This document shows positions 33,481-42,068 of a DNA stretch of 64,000 nt, piece after piece. The number at the start of each line of letters is the position of its first letter. The first letter of the stretch is position 1. Under the pieces are notes generated by a model. The model was not told where the DNA came from, made no database searches, and worked only from the letters and a program-made list of their open reading frames with translations. Source of the DNA: Marisediminicola sp040546025 (lineage in GTDB: Bacteria > Actinomycetota > Actinomycetes > Actinomycetales > Microbacteriaceae); assembly GCF_040546025.1 (NCBI RefSeq), contig NZ_JBEPNA010000005.1, positions 62,001 through 126,000 of the forward strand, given 5' to 3'. Position numbers and translations under genes: made by a program.

Positions 33481-35133
33481 ATGAACGACGTCGTCGTGGT
33501 CGGCAGCGGTATCGCCGGACTCATCATCGCCCTCCAGGCGAGCCGGACCCACCGGGTCAGCCTCGTCACCAAGACCGAGCTGGCCGAGAGCAACACCCGC
33601 TACGCGCAGGGCGGCATCGCCGCGGTGATGTTCGACGACGACAGCGTCGCCGCGCACATCCAGGACACTCTCGCCGCTGGTGCCGGCCTCGGCGACCCCG
33701 CCATCGTCGAGATCCTCTGCGCCGAGGGCCCCGGACGCATTCGCGACCTCATCGCCCTCGGCGTCGAGTTCGACCGCGACGGGCCCGAACTCGCGCGTGG
33801 GCTGGAGGCGGCGCACTCGAGCGCGCGCGTCCTGCACGCCGGAGGGGATGCGACGGGCGCTGTCATCGAGGCGGCCCTCGTCGCCGCCGTGCGCCGCTCC
33901 GCGATCCGGGTCAACGAGCACACCTTCCTCGCCGAGCTCGTTGTCGGCGGCGGGCGTGTGCGCGGTGCCGAGGTGCTCGACCCGGCGGGCCGTATGCGCG
34001 TGATCGGCGCCGACGCCGTCGTGCTCGCGAGTGGAGGTGCGGGCCAGCTCTACCGGCACACCACCAACCCCGCGATCGCCACCGGCGACGGGGCCGCCGC
34101 CGCACTCCGGGCGGGCGCGGTGCTCAGCGACGTCGAGTTCTACCAGTTCCACCCGACGGCACTCGCGGCACCCGGAAACTTCCTCGTCTCCGAGGCGGTG
34201 CGGGGAGAGGGCGCCGTGCTGCTGGATGCGCGCGGCCACCGCTTCATGCTCGACCAGCACGAGGGCGCCGAACTCGCCCCGCGCGACATCGTCGCCCGCG
34301 GCATCGCGACGCAGATGGCGCGGCAGGGCGGCGACCCGGTGCTGCTCGATGCAACCTCCCTCGGCTCGGCGTTCCTCGCCGAGCGCTTCCCGAGCATCGA
34401 TGCCGCCTGCCGGCGGCTGGGCCTCCACTGGAGCGAACGGCCGATCCCGGTGACTCCCGCCGCCCACTACTGGATGGGTGGCGTGGCCACCGACGAGTGG
34501 GGGCGCACCTCGCTGCCGGGGCTGTTCGCCGTCGGGGAGGTGTCGAGCACCGGCGTGCACGGCGCCAACCGGCTCGCCTCCAACTCGCTGCTCGAGTCGC
34601 TCGTCTTCGCCTGGCGCGCCGCGTCGAGGCTCGACGACTCCGGCTGGCCCGCGGCGGCCGGGACCGCGCCGACGGAGGCCCCCCGGCTGACGCTCGACGA
34701 GGCGGCCTGGCCCGCGGCGGCCGCCCAGTCCGCCCAAGCTGACGCCGTCCGGCACGCGGCGCCATCCGGGCATCCGCTACCGCAGGACGGGCGGGGACAG
34801 GCCGTCAGCCGGGACGCACTGCGCGACCTCGCCTGGTCGCGGATCGGACTGTACCGGGACGCAGAGGGACTCGGCGCCGCCGCCGAGATCCTCGCGTCGT
34901 GGCGTGCCCCCGGCAGTTCGGTTGCCGAGCGGGAGACCCGGAACCTTCTCGACCTCGCCCGGCTGATGGCATCCGCGGCGCTGGCCCGCGAGGAGTCCCG
35001 CGGCGCGCACTTCCGCACCGACCACCCCGAGGTCTCCGCCCGGTTCGAGCGCCACCTCGGCTGGGCCGCACGGCCCGCCGTCTCCCGCATCCACAGCCCC
35101 GCCGGGGCAGAAGAGAGCGTCATCGCATGCTGA
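33481..35133 (+). CDS. nadB: L-aspartate oxidase
   Basis: A 550-residue FAD enzyme that oxidises aspartate to iminoaspartate. The dinucleotide fold is VVVVGSGIAGLIIALQA (residues 4-20), then SNTRYAQGGIAAVM, EFYQFHPTAL, and the capping and active-site segments AAHYWMGGVATDEWGRTSLPGLFAVGEVSSTGVHGANRLASNS. The C-terminal helical domain contains an Ala/Gln-rich loop (about residues 400-440) that looks like an insertion of low complexity. The ATG is two bases after the nadA stop, and the last seven bases overlap nadC. Confidence 0.95.
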   Translation: MNDVVVVGSGIAGLIIALQASRTHRVSLVTKTELAESNTRYAQGGIAAVMFDDDSVAAHIQDTLAAGAGLGDPAIVEILCAEGPGRIRDLIALGVEFDRDGPELARGLEAAHSSARVLHAGGDATGAVIEAALVAAVRRSAIRVNEHTFLAELVVGGGRVRGAEVLDPAGRMRVIGADAVVLASGGAGQLYRHTTNPAIATGDGAAAALRAGAVLSDVEFYQFHPTALAAPGNFLVSEAVRGEGAVLLDARGHRFMLDQHEGAELAPRDIVARGIATQMARQGGDPVLLDATSLGSAFLAERFPSIDAACRRLGLHWSERPIPVTPAAHYWMGGVATDEWGRTSLPGLFAVGEVSSTGVHGANRLASNSLLESLVFAWRAASRLDDSGWPAAAGTAPTEAPRLTLDEAAWPAAAAQSAQADAVRHAAPSGHPLPQDGRGQAVSRDALRDLAWSRIGLYRDAEGLGAAAEILASWRAPGSSVAERETRNLLDLARLMASAALAREESRGAHFRTDHPEVSARFERHLGWAARPAVSRIHSPAGAEESVIAC

Positions 35134-36056
35134 CCCCCCAAGCCATCGACGCGGTCGTTCGCGGCGCCCTCGCCGAAGACGCCCCGTGGGGCGACATCAC
35201 CTCCGAGCTGCTCATCCCCGCGGAGGCGCAGGCGACGGCGCGGCTCGTCGCGCGCGAGGCCGGCGTGTTCAGCGGGGGGCAGGTGTTCGTGGCGACGATG
35301 CTGACGGTGGATGCCGCCGTGACGGTAGGCCTCGCCGTGGCCGATGGAGCGCGCTTCGCCCCGGGCGACACTCTCGCGACGGTGAGCGGGTCCGCCCGGT
35401 CGGTGCTGCGCGGCGAGCGCGTCGCGCTCAATCTCGTACAACGGATGAGTGGGATCGCGACAGAGACGACCAGGTACGTCGCCGAGGTTGCCGGGACCGG
35501 CGCCCGCATCGTCGACACCCGCAAGACGACCCCGGGGCTTCGCGCCCTCGAACGGCACGCGGTGCGCTGCGGCGGCGGCCACAACCACCGGTTCTCCCTC
35601 TCCGATGCCGTGCTCGCGAAGGACAACCACCTCGCGGTGCTCGCCTCCCGCGGCGCCGGGGTGACCGAGGCGCTCCTCGGCCTGCGAGCGCGGCTCTCGC
35701 ACACGACCCATCTCGAGGTCGAGGTCGACGACGCGTCGCAGATCGAGCCGGTGCTCGCCGGAGGAGTCGACACGATCATGCTCGACAACTTCGCGTTGGA
35801 CGCCCTGCGCGCCGGCGTCGTCCAGGTGGCGGGACGAGCGCTCGTCGAGGCGAGCGGCAATGTGTCCCTCGCAACCGTGCGGGCGATCGCCGAGACGGGC
35901 GTCGACGTGATCTCTGTGGGCGCGCTCACCCACAGCGTGCGGGCGCTCGACCTGGGGCTCGACATCGCTCTCGAGCTGCCCGCTGACCCCGCCCTCCACC
36001 CGGAGCCCTCGGCCGTCGCATCCGTCAGGCGGGAGAGCTACAGGGCGCTCCCGTGA
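35127..36056 (+). CDS. nadC: Nicotinate-nucleotide pyrophosphorylase (quinolinate phosphoribosyltransferase)
   Basis: A 309-residue type II phosphoribosyltransferase producing nicotinate mononucleotide from quinolinate and PRPP. Key segments are EDAPWGDITSELL near the start, LNLVQRMSGIATETTRYV, IVDTRKTTPGLRALERHAVRCGGGHNHRFSLSDAVLAKDNHL and LEVEVDDASQI. The ATG is inside the end of nadB (ATGCTGA, 7-base overlap), and a GTGA overlap links it to the next gene. The set nadA-nadB-nadC is complete. Confidence 0.96.
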   Translation: MLTPQAIDAVVRGALAEDAPWGDITSELLIPAEAQATARLVAREAGVFSGGQVFVATMLTVDAAVTVGLAVADGARFAPGDTLATVSGSARSVLRGERVALNLVQRMSGIATETTRYVAEVAGTGARIVDTRKTTPGLRALERHAVRCGGGHNHRFSLSDAVLAKDNHLAVLASRGAGVTEALLGLRARLSHTTHLEVEVDDASQIEPVLAGGVDTIMLDNFALDALRAGVVQVAGRALVEASGNVSLATVRAIAETGVDVISVGALTHSVRALDLGLDIALELPADPALHPEPSAVASVRRESYRALP

Positions 36057-37204
36057 TCTACCTCGACAACGCCGCAACGTCGCCCGTGCGGCGTGCCGTG
36101 CTCGAGCGAATGTGGCCCTACCTGACGGAGGAGTTCGGCAACCCGTCGAGCACCCACGAGTACGGGCGGCAGGCCGCGCTCGCGCTCACGCACGCCCGCG
36201 AGCGGGTCGCCCGGGTGTTCGGCTGCCGTCCCGCTGAAGTCGTCTTCACCTCCGGCGGCACCGAGGCCGACAACCTCGCGATTATCGGCGTGGCTCTCGC
36301 CGCCCCGCGCGGCCGTCACATCGTCACGACGCCCATCGAGCACGAGGCCGTGATCGAGTCGTGTGGCTACCTTCAGCGGCAGCACCGGTTCGACGTGACC
36401 CTCGTCGATGTCGATGCCGATGGGCTCGTCGACGCCGACGAGCTCGGCCGGGCGCTGCGCCCCGACACGACCCTCGTCTCGGTCATGTACGCCAACAATG
36501 AGGTGGGCACGGTGCAGCCGATCCGCCGTATTGCGCAGCTCGCGAGGGCGTCCGGTGCGCGCATGCACACGGACGCCGTGCAGGCGGCAGGCTGGCTGCC
36601 GCTCGACGTCGGCGCGCTCGGAGTCGATGCCCTCGCGATCTCCGGCCACAAGCTCGGCGCCCCCAAGGGCATCGGCGCTCTCTACTTGCGGCGGGGGATG
36701 CCGGTGGAGGCCACGTTGCACGGTGGCGGGCAGGAGCGCGGGCGGCGTTCCGGAACCGAGAACGTGGCCGGTGCGGTCGGCCTCGCCGAGGCGCTCGAGC
36801 TCGCAGAGGCTGCCCGACCCCGGTCCGCCGACCGGATCGCCGAGCTGCGGGACGCCTTCATCGACCGTGTGCTCGCCGAGGTTCCCGGCGCCCGCCTGAC
36901 CGGGCACCGTCGCCTCCGACTGCCGGCGAACGCGTCGTTCTGCTTCCCCGGCACGAGCGGGGAAGCGGTGCTCCTCGACCTCGAGCGCCGTGGCATAATC
37001 TGCTCGAGCGGTTCTGCCTGCGCCGCGGGCCGCGACGAGCCGTCGCACGTGCTCGTCGCGATGGGCATGGGTGCCGAGCTGGCCCAGACCGCCGTCCGTT
37101 TCACCCTCTCCGAGACCACGACCGCCGACGAACTGGCGACAACGGTCGTCGCCCTGACCGACTCGGTGGCCGGACTGTCCGGGCATCCGTCCGCCGCGTC
37201 CTGA
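36053..37204 (+). CDS. Cysteine desulfurase, NAD-operon type (NadS-like)
   Basis: A 383-residue class V PLP protein of the NifS/IscS family. It has YLDNAATSPVRRAVLERM, FTSGGTEADNLAI, the pyridoxal lysine in ISGHKLGAPKGIGALYL (about residues 196-212), and the catalytic cysteine loop CSSGSACAAGRDEPSHVL (about 321-338). It mobilises sulfur from cysteine. Its overlap with nadC by GTGA suggests that it builds the Fe-S cluster of NadA, as proposed for nadS genes elsewhere. It could also serve general cluster or thio-tRNA synthesis. Confidence 0.9.
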   Translation: MIYLDNAATSPVRRAVLERMWPYLTEEFGNPSSTHEYGRQAALALTHARERVARVFGCRPAEVVFTSGGTEADNLAIIGVALAAPRGRHIVTTPIEHEAVIESCGYLQRQHRFDVTLVDVDADGLVDADELGRALRPDTTLVSVMYANNEVGTVQPIRRIAQLARASGARMHTDAVQAAGWLPLDVGALGVDALAISGHKLGAPKGIGALYLRRGMPVEATLHGGGQERGRRSGTENVAGAVGLAEALELAEAARPRSADRIAELRDAFIDRVLAEVPGARLTGHRRLRLPANASFCFPGTSGEAVLLDLERRGIICSSGSACAAGRDEPSHVLVAMGMGAELAQTAVRFTLSETTTADELATTVVALTDSVAGLSGHPSAAS

Positions 37205-37251
37205 CGGCCCGGCGCCTGCACCCCACCCGCCCGCGGGGGGATACTTGTCAG

Positions 37252-38118
37252 ATGCCCCTCTACCGTGACGAAGCCGTCGTGCTGCGCACCCACAAGCTGG
37301 GTGAGGCCGACCGCATCGTCACGATGCTGAGCCGCAACCACGGCAAGATCCGGGCGGTGGCGAAGGGCGTGCGACGCACCGCATCGAAGTTCGGCGCGCG
37401 GCTCGAGCCGTTCATGGTCGTCGACGTGCAGCTGTACGAGGGACGCAGCCTCGACATCATCACCCAGGCCGAGTCGCTCGGCTCCTACGGCGCCGAGATC
37501 GTGGGTGACTACGCGACCTACACCGCGGCGAGCGCGATGGTCGAGACAGCCGACAAGATCACCGCGGAGGACGGCGGCCTGCAGCAGTACCTGCTGCTCG
37601 TCGGGGCGCTTCGCTCGCTGTCCCGGCATGAGCACGGCGCGAGCCTCACCCTCGACTCGTACCTGCTGCGGGCGCTGAGCGTCGCGGGTTGGGCCCCGAG
37701 CTTCTCCGACTGCGCCATGACCGGCGCCCCCGGGCCGCACTCCGCCTTCGTCGTCCAGCTCGGCGGCGTCGTCGCCGACGAGGTCGCCCCGCCCGGCACG
37801 CCCCGGCTCGCCCCGGCGACGCTCTCGCTGTTGTCCGCGCTGTTGACGGGAGACTGGGCCGAGGCCGACGCCTCCGACGACCGCGCCCGCTCGCACGCGA
37901 GCGGTGTTGTCGCCGCGTACACGCAGTTCCATCTCGAGCGGTCCCTGCGGTCGCTCGAACACGTCGACCGCCGTCCGTCGTCGCAGGGGCGGCCCAGGGC
38001 CGCGTACAGGGGCGAGGCATCCTCGTCACGCGGGCAAACCGGGGCCACCATCGCGGGCGAGGCATCCTCGTCACGCGGGCCAACCGGGGCCACCTACGCC
38101 GAGGAGGCATCCGGATGA
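37252..38118 (+). CDS. recO: DNA repair protein RecO with repetitive C-terminal tail
   Basis: A 288-residue recombination mediator. The N-terminal OB fold reads MPLYRDEAVVLRTHKLGEADRIVTMLSRNHGKIRAVAKGVRRTASKFGARLEPF, followed by the helical domain. The zinc-binding cysteines common in other RecO proteins are not obvious. The last 34 residues are two 15-residue repeats (GEASSSRGQTGATIA, then GEASSSRGPTGATYA) plus a third partial unit, and this tail is not part of the family fold. GATACT lies 6 bases before the ATG (37240-37245). The stop overlaps the uppS start by ATGA. Confidence 0.92.
   Translation: MPLYRDEAVVLRTHKLGEADRIVTMLSRNHGKIRAVAKGVRRTASKFGARLEPFMVVDVQLYEGRSLDIITQAESLGSYGAEIVGDYATYTAASAMVETADKITAEDGGLQQYLLLVGALRSLSRHEHGASLTLDSYLLRALSVAGWAPSFSDCAMTGAPGPHSAFVVQLGGVVADEVAPPGTPRLAPATLSLLSALLTGDWAEADASDDRARSHASGVVAAYTQFHLERSLRSLEHVDRRPSSQGRPRAAYRGEASSSRGQTGATIAGEASSSRGPTGATYAEEASG
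38011..38100. repeat. 45-bp tandem repeat in recO 3' end
   Basis: Two 45-base units (38011-38055, 38056-38100) differ at few positions, and a 12-base partial third unit follows. The unit length is a multiple of three, so the frame is kept. Confidence 0.95.
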
Positions 38119-38912
38119 CCGCCGTGACCCACCCCGATGCCGTGCCGTTCAAGCCACTCGACTGGACGGGCTCCTACCCGCCCGCAGTTGGGAAGGCCGC
38201 GGTGCCGGAGCACGTCGCGATCGTCATGGACGGCAACGGCCGGTGGGCCAACGGCAGGGGCCTCACCCGGGTCGAAGGGCACAAGGCCGGGGAGGCGGCG
38301 CTGCTCGACGTGGTCGCCGGCGCGATCCAGATCGGGGTCAAGCACCTCTCCGTCTATGCGTTCTCGACAGAGAACTGGAAGCGGTCACCCGACGAGGTGC
38401 GCTTCCTGATGGGCTTCAACCGCTCGGTACTGCACCGCCGCCGCGACCAGCTCAACGACTGGGGAGTTCGGGTGCGTTGGGCGGGGCGGCGGCCCAGGCT
38501 CTGGGCATCCGTCATCAACGAGCTGCAGTTCGCCGAGCGTCTCACGGCGGGCAATTCGACTCTGACCCTCACGATGTGTGTGAACTACGGCGGACGCACC
38601 GAAATTGCGGATGCCGTGCGTGCCCTCGCCGAGGAGGTGGCCGCGGGGAGGCTCAAGCCGTCCGGGATCAGCGAAAAGTCGATCCAGCGGCACCTGTACG
38701 CGCCGGACTTGCCCGATGTCGACCTGTTCGTGCGCAGCTCGGGGGAGCAGCGCACAAGCAACTTCATGCTCTGGCAGAGCGCCTACGCCGAGATGGTCTT
38801 CCTCGACACCCTCTGGCCGGACTTCACCCGCGCCGACCTGTGGCGCGCGATCGAGCTGTACGCCTCGCGAAACCGCCGCTTCGGCGGGGCCGTCGACGCC
38901 CCCGCGCCCTGA
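38115..38912 (+). CDS. uppS: Isoprenyl transferase (undecaprenyl diphosphate synthase family)
   Basis: A 265-residue cis-prenyltransferase that makes the lipid carrier for cell-wall polymers. It has the P-loop-like AIVMDGNGRWANGRGLTRVEGHKAGEAAL (catalytic Asp near residue 38), YAFSTENWKRSPDEVRFLM and the C-terminal FVRSSGEQRTSNFMLWQSAYAE signature. Actinobacteria often have two such enzymes (Z-farnesyl and decaprenyl types), and the chain length cannot be told. The ATG overlaps the recO stop by four bases; the upstream open frame is recO shadow. Confidence 0.94.
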   Translation: MTAVTHPDAVPFKPLDWTGSYPPAVGKAAVPEHVAIVMDGNGRWANGRGLTRVEGHKAGEAALLDVVAGAIQIGVKHLSVYAFSTENWKRSPDEVRFLMGFNRSVLHRRRDQLNDWGVRVRWAGRRPRLWASVINELQFAERLTAGNSTLTLTMCVNYGGRTEIADAVRALAEEVAAGRLKPSGISEKSIQRHLYAPDLPDVDLFVRSSGEQRTSNFMLWQSAYAEMVFLDTLWPDFTRADLWRAIELYASRNRRFGGAVDAPAP

Positions 38913-38977
38913 CCCCGTGTCCCCCCGGCCCTCGTCTGCTCCGCGTCCGCCCGGCGTCGGCGCCCGCGTCGCCCGGC

Positions 38978-39062
38978 GTCGGAAACTCAGGAGACGGTGC
39001 GGCTATTGCGGCCGTAGGTGATCGTGGGGTCGACGACTGTGCGGGTTTCCTGAATTTCCGAC
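38978..39062. repeat. Paired-arm element, copy 5 (85 bp)
   Basis: Left arm GTCGGAAACTCAGGAG (38978-38993) and right arm TTCCTGAATTTCCGAC (39047-39062) surround a 53-base core, with two non-Watson-Crick pairs. The 13 bases at its left edge (CGCCCGGCGTCGG, 38970-38982) also occur 22 bases upstream. Confidence 0.9.
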
Positions 39063-39181
39063 ACTCGCGGGGATTGGGGGCGGAGACACGCGGCACTACG
39101 TCGCGATTCGCGCGGCTGTTACGGTCTGCGGCGTGAGTCTGCGCTGTCGAAATCAAATTCACGGCGTCGTCGCCGCCCCAT

Positions 39182-39266
39182 GTTGGAAACTCAGGAGATG
39201 ATGCCGATATTGGTGGCTGACCTGATTTTCCGGCTGCCGAACCGACGGCTTTCCTGAGTTTCCGGC
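39182..39266. repeat. Paired-arm element, copy 6 (85 bp)
   Basis: Left arm GTTGGAAACTCAGGAG (39182-39197) and right arm TTCCTGAGTTTCCGGC (39251-39266) surround a 53-base core. All mismatches would be G-T wobbles. The core itself contains CCTGATTTTCCGG, a partial extra right-arm sequence. Confidence 0.88.
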
Positions 39267-39386
39267 CTCAGGCGACCGGGCGGGGAGAGCGCGTAGCGCA
39301 ACGAGCGACAGCCGCGCCGCATTTGTGCTGAATCCCGACGTGCAGATGACGGGGAGAGCACTCCCTCGCCCCCACGCCGACATGAC

Positions 39387-39401
39387 TATTGTGGCCTCAT
39401 G
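39387..39401 (+). promoter_or_regulatory. Leaderless promoter of the Gfo/Idh gene
   Basis: TATTGT at 39387-39392 is followed by six bases and the ATG at 39399, without a ribosome-binding site. Confidence 0.55.
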
Positions 39402-40460
39402 TCAGTCGTGCCTGTACCCGCCCCCATCCGCACCGGCATCATCGGATTCGGACTATCCGGCCGGGTCTTCCACGCCCCGTTCCTGGCCACGAACCCCGCG
39501 TTCTCGCTCGATCTGATTGCGTCAGGCGATCGCGGTCGGCAGGCGGACGCGCACGCCCGGCATCCGGATGCCGCCGTTGTCGCGACACCCGAGGAGCTGC
39601 TCGCCCGGGCTGGTGAGCTCGACCTCGTCGTGCTCGCCTCGCCCGCCCACGTGCACCTCGAGCAGGGCATTGCCGCCCTCGAGGCGGGCCTCGCGGTGGT
39701 GATCGACAAGCCGTTCGCGGCATCCGTCGCGGAGGCAGAGTCCCTCATTCAGGTCGCCGAACGGGTCGGCCGCCCGCTCATCGTGTTCCAGAACCGGCGC
39801 TGGGACAGCGACTTCCTCACCCTGAAGAAACTCCTCGCCTCGGGGCGCCTCGGCCGAGTGCACCGCTTCGAGTCGACCTTCGAACGGTTCTCGCCGGCCG
39901 TGCGCGACCGCTGGCAGGACACCACCACGATCGCCCAGGGTTCCGGCATCACCTTCGATCTCGGCAGCCACCTCATCGACCAGGCGCTTCAGCTGTTCGG
40001 GCCGGCCGTTCTGGTCCACGCCGAAACTGACGTGATCCGCCCGGGCGGGGTCAGCGATGATGAGGCGTTCGTGTCGCTGCAGCACGAGAGCGGGGTGCGC
40101 TCGCATCTGAACCTGTCCAGGGTCGCCGCGCAGAGCGGGCCTAGGTTCCGGATGCTCGGATCCGACGCCGCATACGTTGCGCACGGGCTCGATCGGCAGG
40201 AGCCCGACCTCAAGGCCGGAGGCTTGCCGACCGACGAGGGCTACGGAGTCGAGGACCCCTCTGCCTGGGGCGTGCTCGGCATTGACGGATCGGATGCTGC
40301 GCTCGAGCCGGTACCGAGCGAACGGGGGGACTATCCCGCGTTTTACGCGGGAGTGGCCGCTTGCATTCGTGATGGAGCGCCGGTTCCGGTCGATCCCCGT
40401 GAGTCGCTTGAGGTCGTACGGCTCATCGCGCAGGTACACGAGCGGAACGCGCGCGGCTGA
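39399..40460 (+). CDS. Gfo/Idh/MocA family NAD(P)-dependent oxidoreductase
   Basis: A 353-residue oxidoreductase. The N-terminal Rossmann fold starts IRTGIIGFGLSGRVFHAPFLATNPAF (about residues 8-33). The EKP-type motif appears as VVIDKPFAASVAEAESL, and the C-terminal domain has FDLGSHLIDQALQLFGPAV. The family oxidises or reduces sugars, inositols and related compounds; FGLSGRVFHAPF is the wording of YdgJ/scyllo-inositol-type members. The substrate is not determinable. It stands alone between repeat-rich gaps. Confidence 0.88.
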   Translation: MSVVPVPAPIRTGIIGFGLSGRVFHAPFLATNPAFSLDLIASGDRGRQADAHARHPDAAVVATPEELLARAGELDLVVLASPAHVHLEQGIAALEAGLAVVIDKPFAASVAEAESLIQVAERVGRPLIVFQNRRWDSDFLTLKKLLASGRLGRVHRFESTFERFSPAVRDRWQDTTTIAQGSGITFDLGSHLIDQALQLFGPAVLVHAETDVIRPGGVSDDEAFVSLQHESGVRSHLNLSRVAAQSGPRFRMLGSDAAYVAHGLDRQEPDLKAGGLPTDEGYGVEDPSAWGVLGIDGSDAALEPVPSERGDYPAFYAGVAACIRDGAPVPVDPRESLEVVRLIAQVHERNARG

Positions 40461-40644
40461 ATCGAGCGGTCGCGCGGCGGGTGCAAGTATCCGCGGGCGG
40501 GCTCCAGCGTTCGCGCCGGACAGCCACAGCCGGCACTCCTGACCAGCGCATCCGCACGATTCGATCGATTCCGGTCGAGAAAGCGCACGAAAGTGGTGCG
40601 GTAGCACCCTGACGCGGCCGGCACCGCGGGTCCAAGATGGAACC

Positions 40645-41721
40645 ATGACTGAGACCAGCGAGGCCACCAGCCGGACAGCATCCGCCGGGTTCGAACGTGC
40701 GCGCGAGAGTTACGGAGATGCGCACGGCTATCTCGCCGCCGCCTCGAGCGGGATCCCCACGAAGGACACCGTTGCGGCACTCAAGAGCGACCTCGACCTG
40801 TGGGCGAGGGGCCAGCGTGCCCCGCATGACTACGACCCGATCGTCGCGCGAACCCGCGCCGACTATGCGCGCCTCGTCGGCGTCGACGTCGACCGCATCG
40901 CTACGGGGTCGCAGACATCCGTACTCACAAGCGTCATCGCCGCCGCCGTGCCATCGGGAGCCGAGGTGCTCTGCGTCGAGGGCGACTTCAGCTCGCTCGT
41001 GTTCCCGTTCCTCCAACGGCATGGGATTCGGGTGCGGCACGTGCCCGTCGAGCGGCTCGCGGACTCGATCGAGGATGACACGTGGCTCGTCGTCTTCTCA
41101 CACATCCAGTCGGCGACGGGCGTCGTCGCCGACGTGTCCGCGATAATTGACGCCGCCTCGCATCAGTCCGCATATACGCTGTGCGACACGACGCAATCGG
41201 CGGGGATCCACCCCGTCGACGCCTCGCTGTTCGACGCGACGGTGTGCCACGCCTATAAGTGGCTGTGCTCGCCGCGTGGGGCCGCGTTCCTGACACTCTC
41301 GACGAGGTTCCAGAGGCTGCTCACGCCGATCCAGGCCGGCTGGTGTGCCGGCGACGACGTGTGGCAGTCCTGCTATGGCCCGGCGATGCGGCTGGCGACG
41401 ACGGCTCGCCAGTTCGACGTCTCGCCAGCGTGGCAGGCGTGGGTGGGCGCAGAGCCGGCCATGCGGATGTTCGCGGACCTCGACATGAACGAGGTGTGGT
41501 CGCACGCGAGCGAGCTGGGCGACAGGTTGTGCGACGAGCTCGGCATCCCGCAACAGCATCAGGCGATCGTGACGTGGGCGGATCCGGAGGGCGCCGACCT
41601 GCAGAAGCTCGTCGCCGCGGGCATCCGCGCATCCGGTCGGGCTGGGCGCCTGCGCGCCGCGTTCCACCTCTGGAACGACGACGACGATGTCGCGGCGGTG
41701 GTGCGGGCGCTGCTCGGCTGA
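40645..41721 (+). CDS. Class V PLP-dependent aminotransferase-like protein
   Basis: A 358-residue fold-type I protein of the class V (SufS/isopenicillin-epimerase-like) group. It has VFSHIQSATGVVADVSAI, LCDTTQSAGIHPVDASLFDATVCHAYKWLCSPRGAAFLTLS (pyridoxal lysine in HAYKWL, about residue 203) and a C-terminal small domain. The cysteine loop of desulfurases is missing, so sulfur transfer is unlikely; an amino-acid lyase, epimerase or kynureninase-like activity is possible. CTGACG (40609-40614) and CAAGAT (40633-40638), with 18 bases between, may form its promoter; the latter is 6 bases before the ATG. Confidence 0.84.
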   Translation: MTETSEATSRTASAGFERARESYGDAHGYLAAASSGIPTKDTVAALKSDLDLWARGQRAPHDYDPIVARTRADYARLVGVDVDRIATGSQTSVLTSVIAAAVPSGAEVLCVEGDFSSLVFPFLQRHGIRVRHVPVERLADSIEDDTWLVVFSHIQSATGVVADVSAIIDAASHQSAYTLCDTTQSAGIHPVDASLFDATVCHAYKWLCSPRGAAFLTLSTRFQRLLTPIQAGWCAGDDVWQSCYGPAMRLATTARQFDVSPAWQAWVGAEPAMRMFADLDMNEVWSHASELGDRLCDELGIPQQHQAIVTWADPEGADLQKLVAAGIRASGRAGRLRAAFHLWNDDDDVAAVVRALLG

Positions 41722-42068
41722 GGTTCCCGACCAGGTGTGGCGATGCGGCCAGTGCCTGCGCCTCTGTGCCTCCCTGTGCCCCGACGTGTCCGGTCGACTG
41801 GCTCGACCATGTCGGAAATTCAGGAAAGTGGGCTTCCCCAACCCGAATTGGTTCGCGAGATGATCCAATTCTTTGCGCACTTCCTGAATTTCCGACCGGA
41901 GGCGACAGTGGGCGACCGGAGGCGACAGGGTGGCGGGGCGGCGCAAGCTGGAGTGCTGCCCGAGGCCGGGCTCGAGTCCGCGCCAGCCGCTGTGATCGCG
42001 CCCCTTCGATAGGCTGGGACTTTCGCATCCGACCGTGCATCCAGCACGGCTGTCCCTTGGAGTTCCCC
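41722..42068. other. Intergenic region between the class V aminotransferase and glyS
   Basis: The 347 bases contain one paired-arm element (41811-41896) and a glyS promoter candidate, TAGGCT at 42010-42015, which would give a leader of about 47 bases. No gene or riboswitch is evident. Confidence 0.75.
41811..41896. repeat. Paired-arm element, copy 7 (86 bp)
   Basis: Perfect arms GTCGGAAATTCAGGAA (41811-41826) and TTCCTGAATTTCCGAC (41881-41896) surround a 54-base core. On the minus strand the core begins GTGCGCAAAG, like the plus-strand cores of copies 3 and 4, so it is inserted in the opposite sense. Confidence 0.93.

Larger units (their letters stand above)
38913..39398. other. Intergenic region between uppS and the Gfo/Idh gene
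   Basis: The 486 bases hold two paired-arm elements (38978-39062 and 39182-39266) and, at the right end, a leaderless promoter for the next gene. I see no supported gene. Confidence 0.78.

Noticed and set aside
36053..37204. Nitrogen-fixation NifS
   Set aside because: No nif genes are present; overlap with nadC points to Fe-S supply for quinolinate synthase.
41897..42068. Glycine riboswitch or T-box in front of glyS
   Set aside because: No aptamer-like pairing or T-box sequence was found; only a simple promoter candidate is visible.
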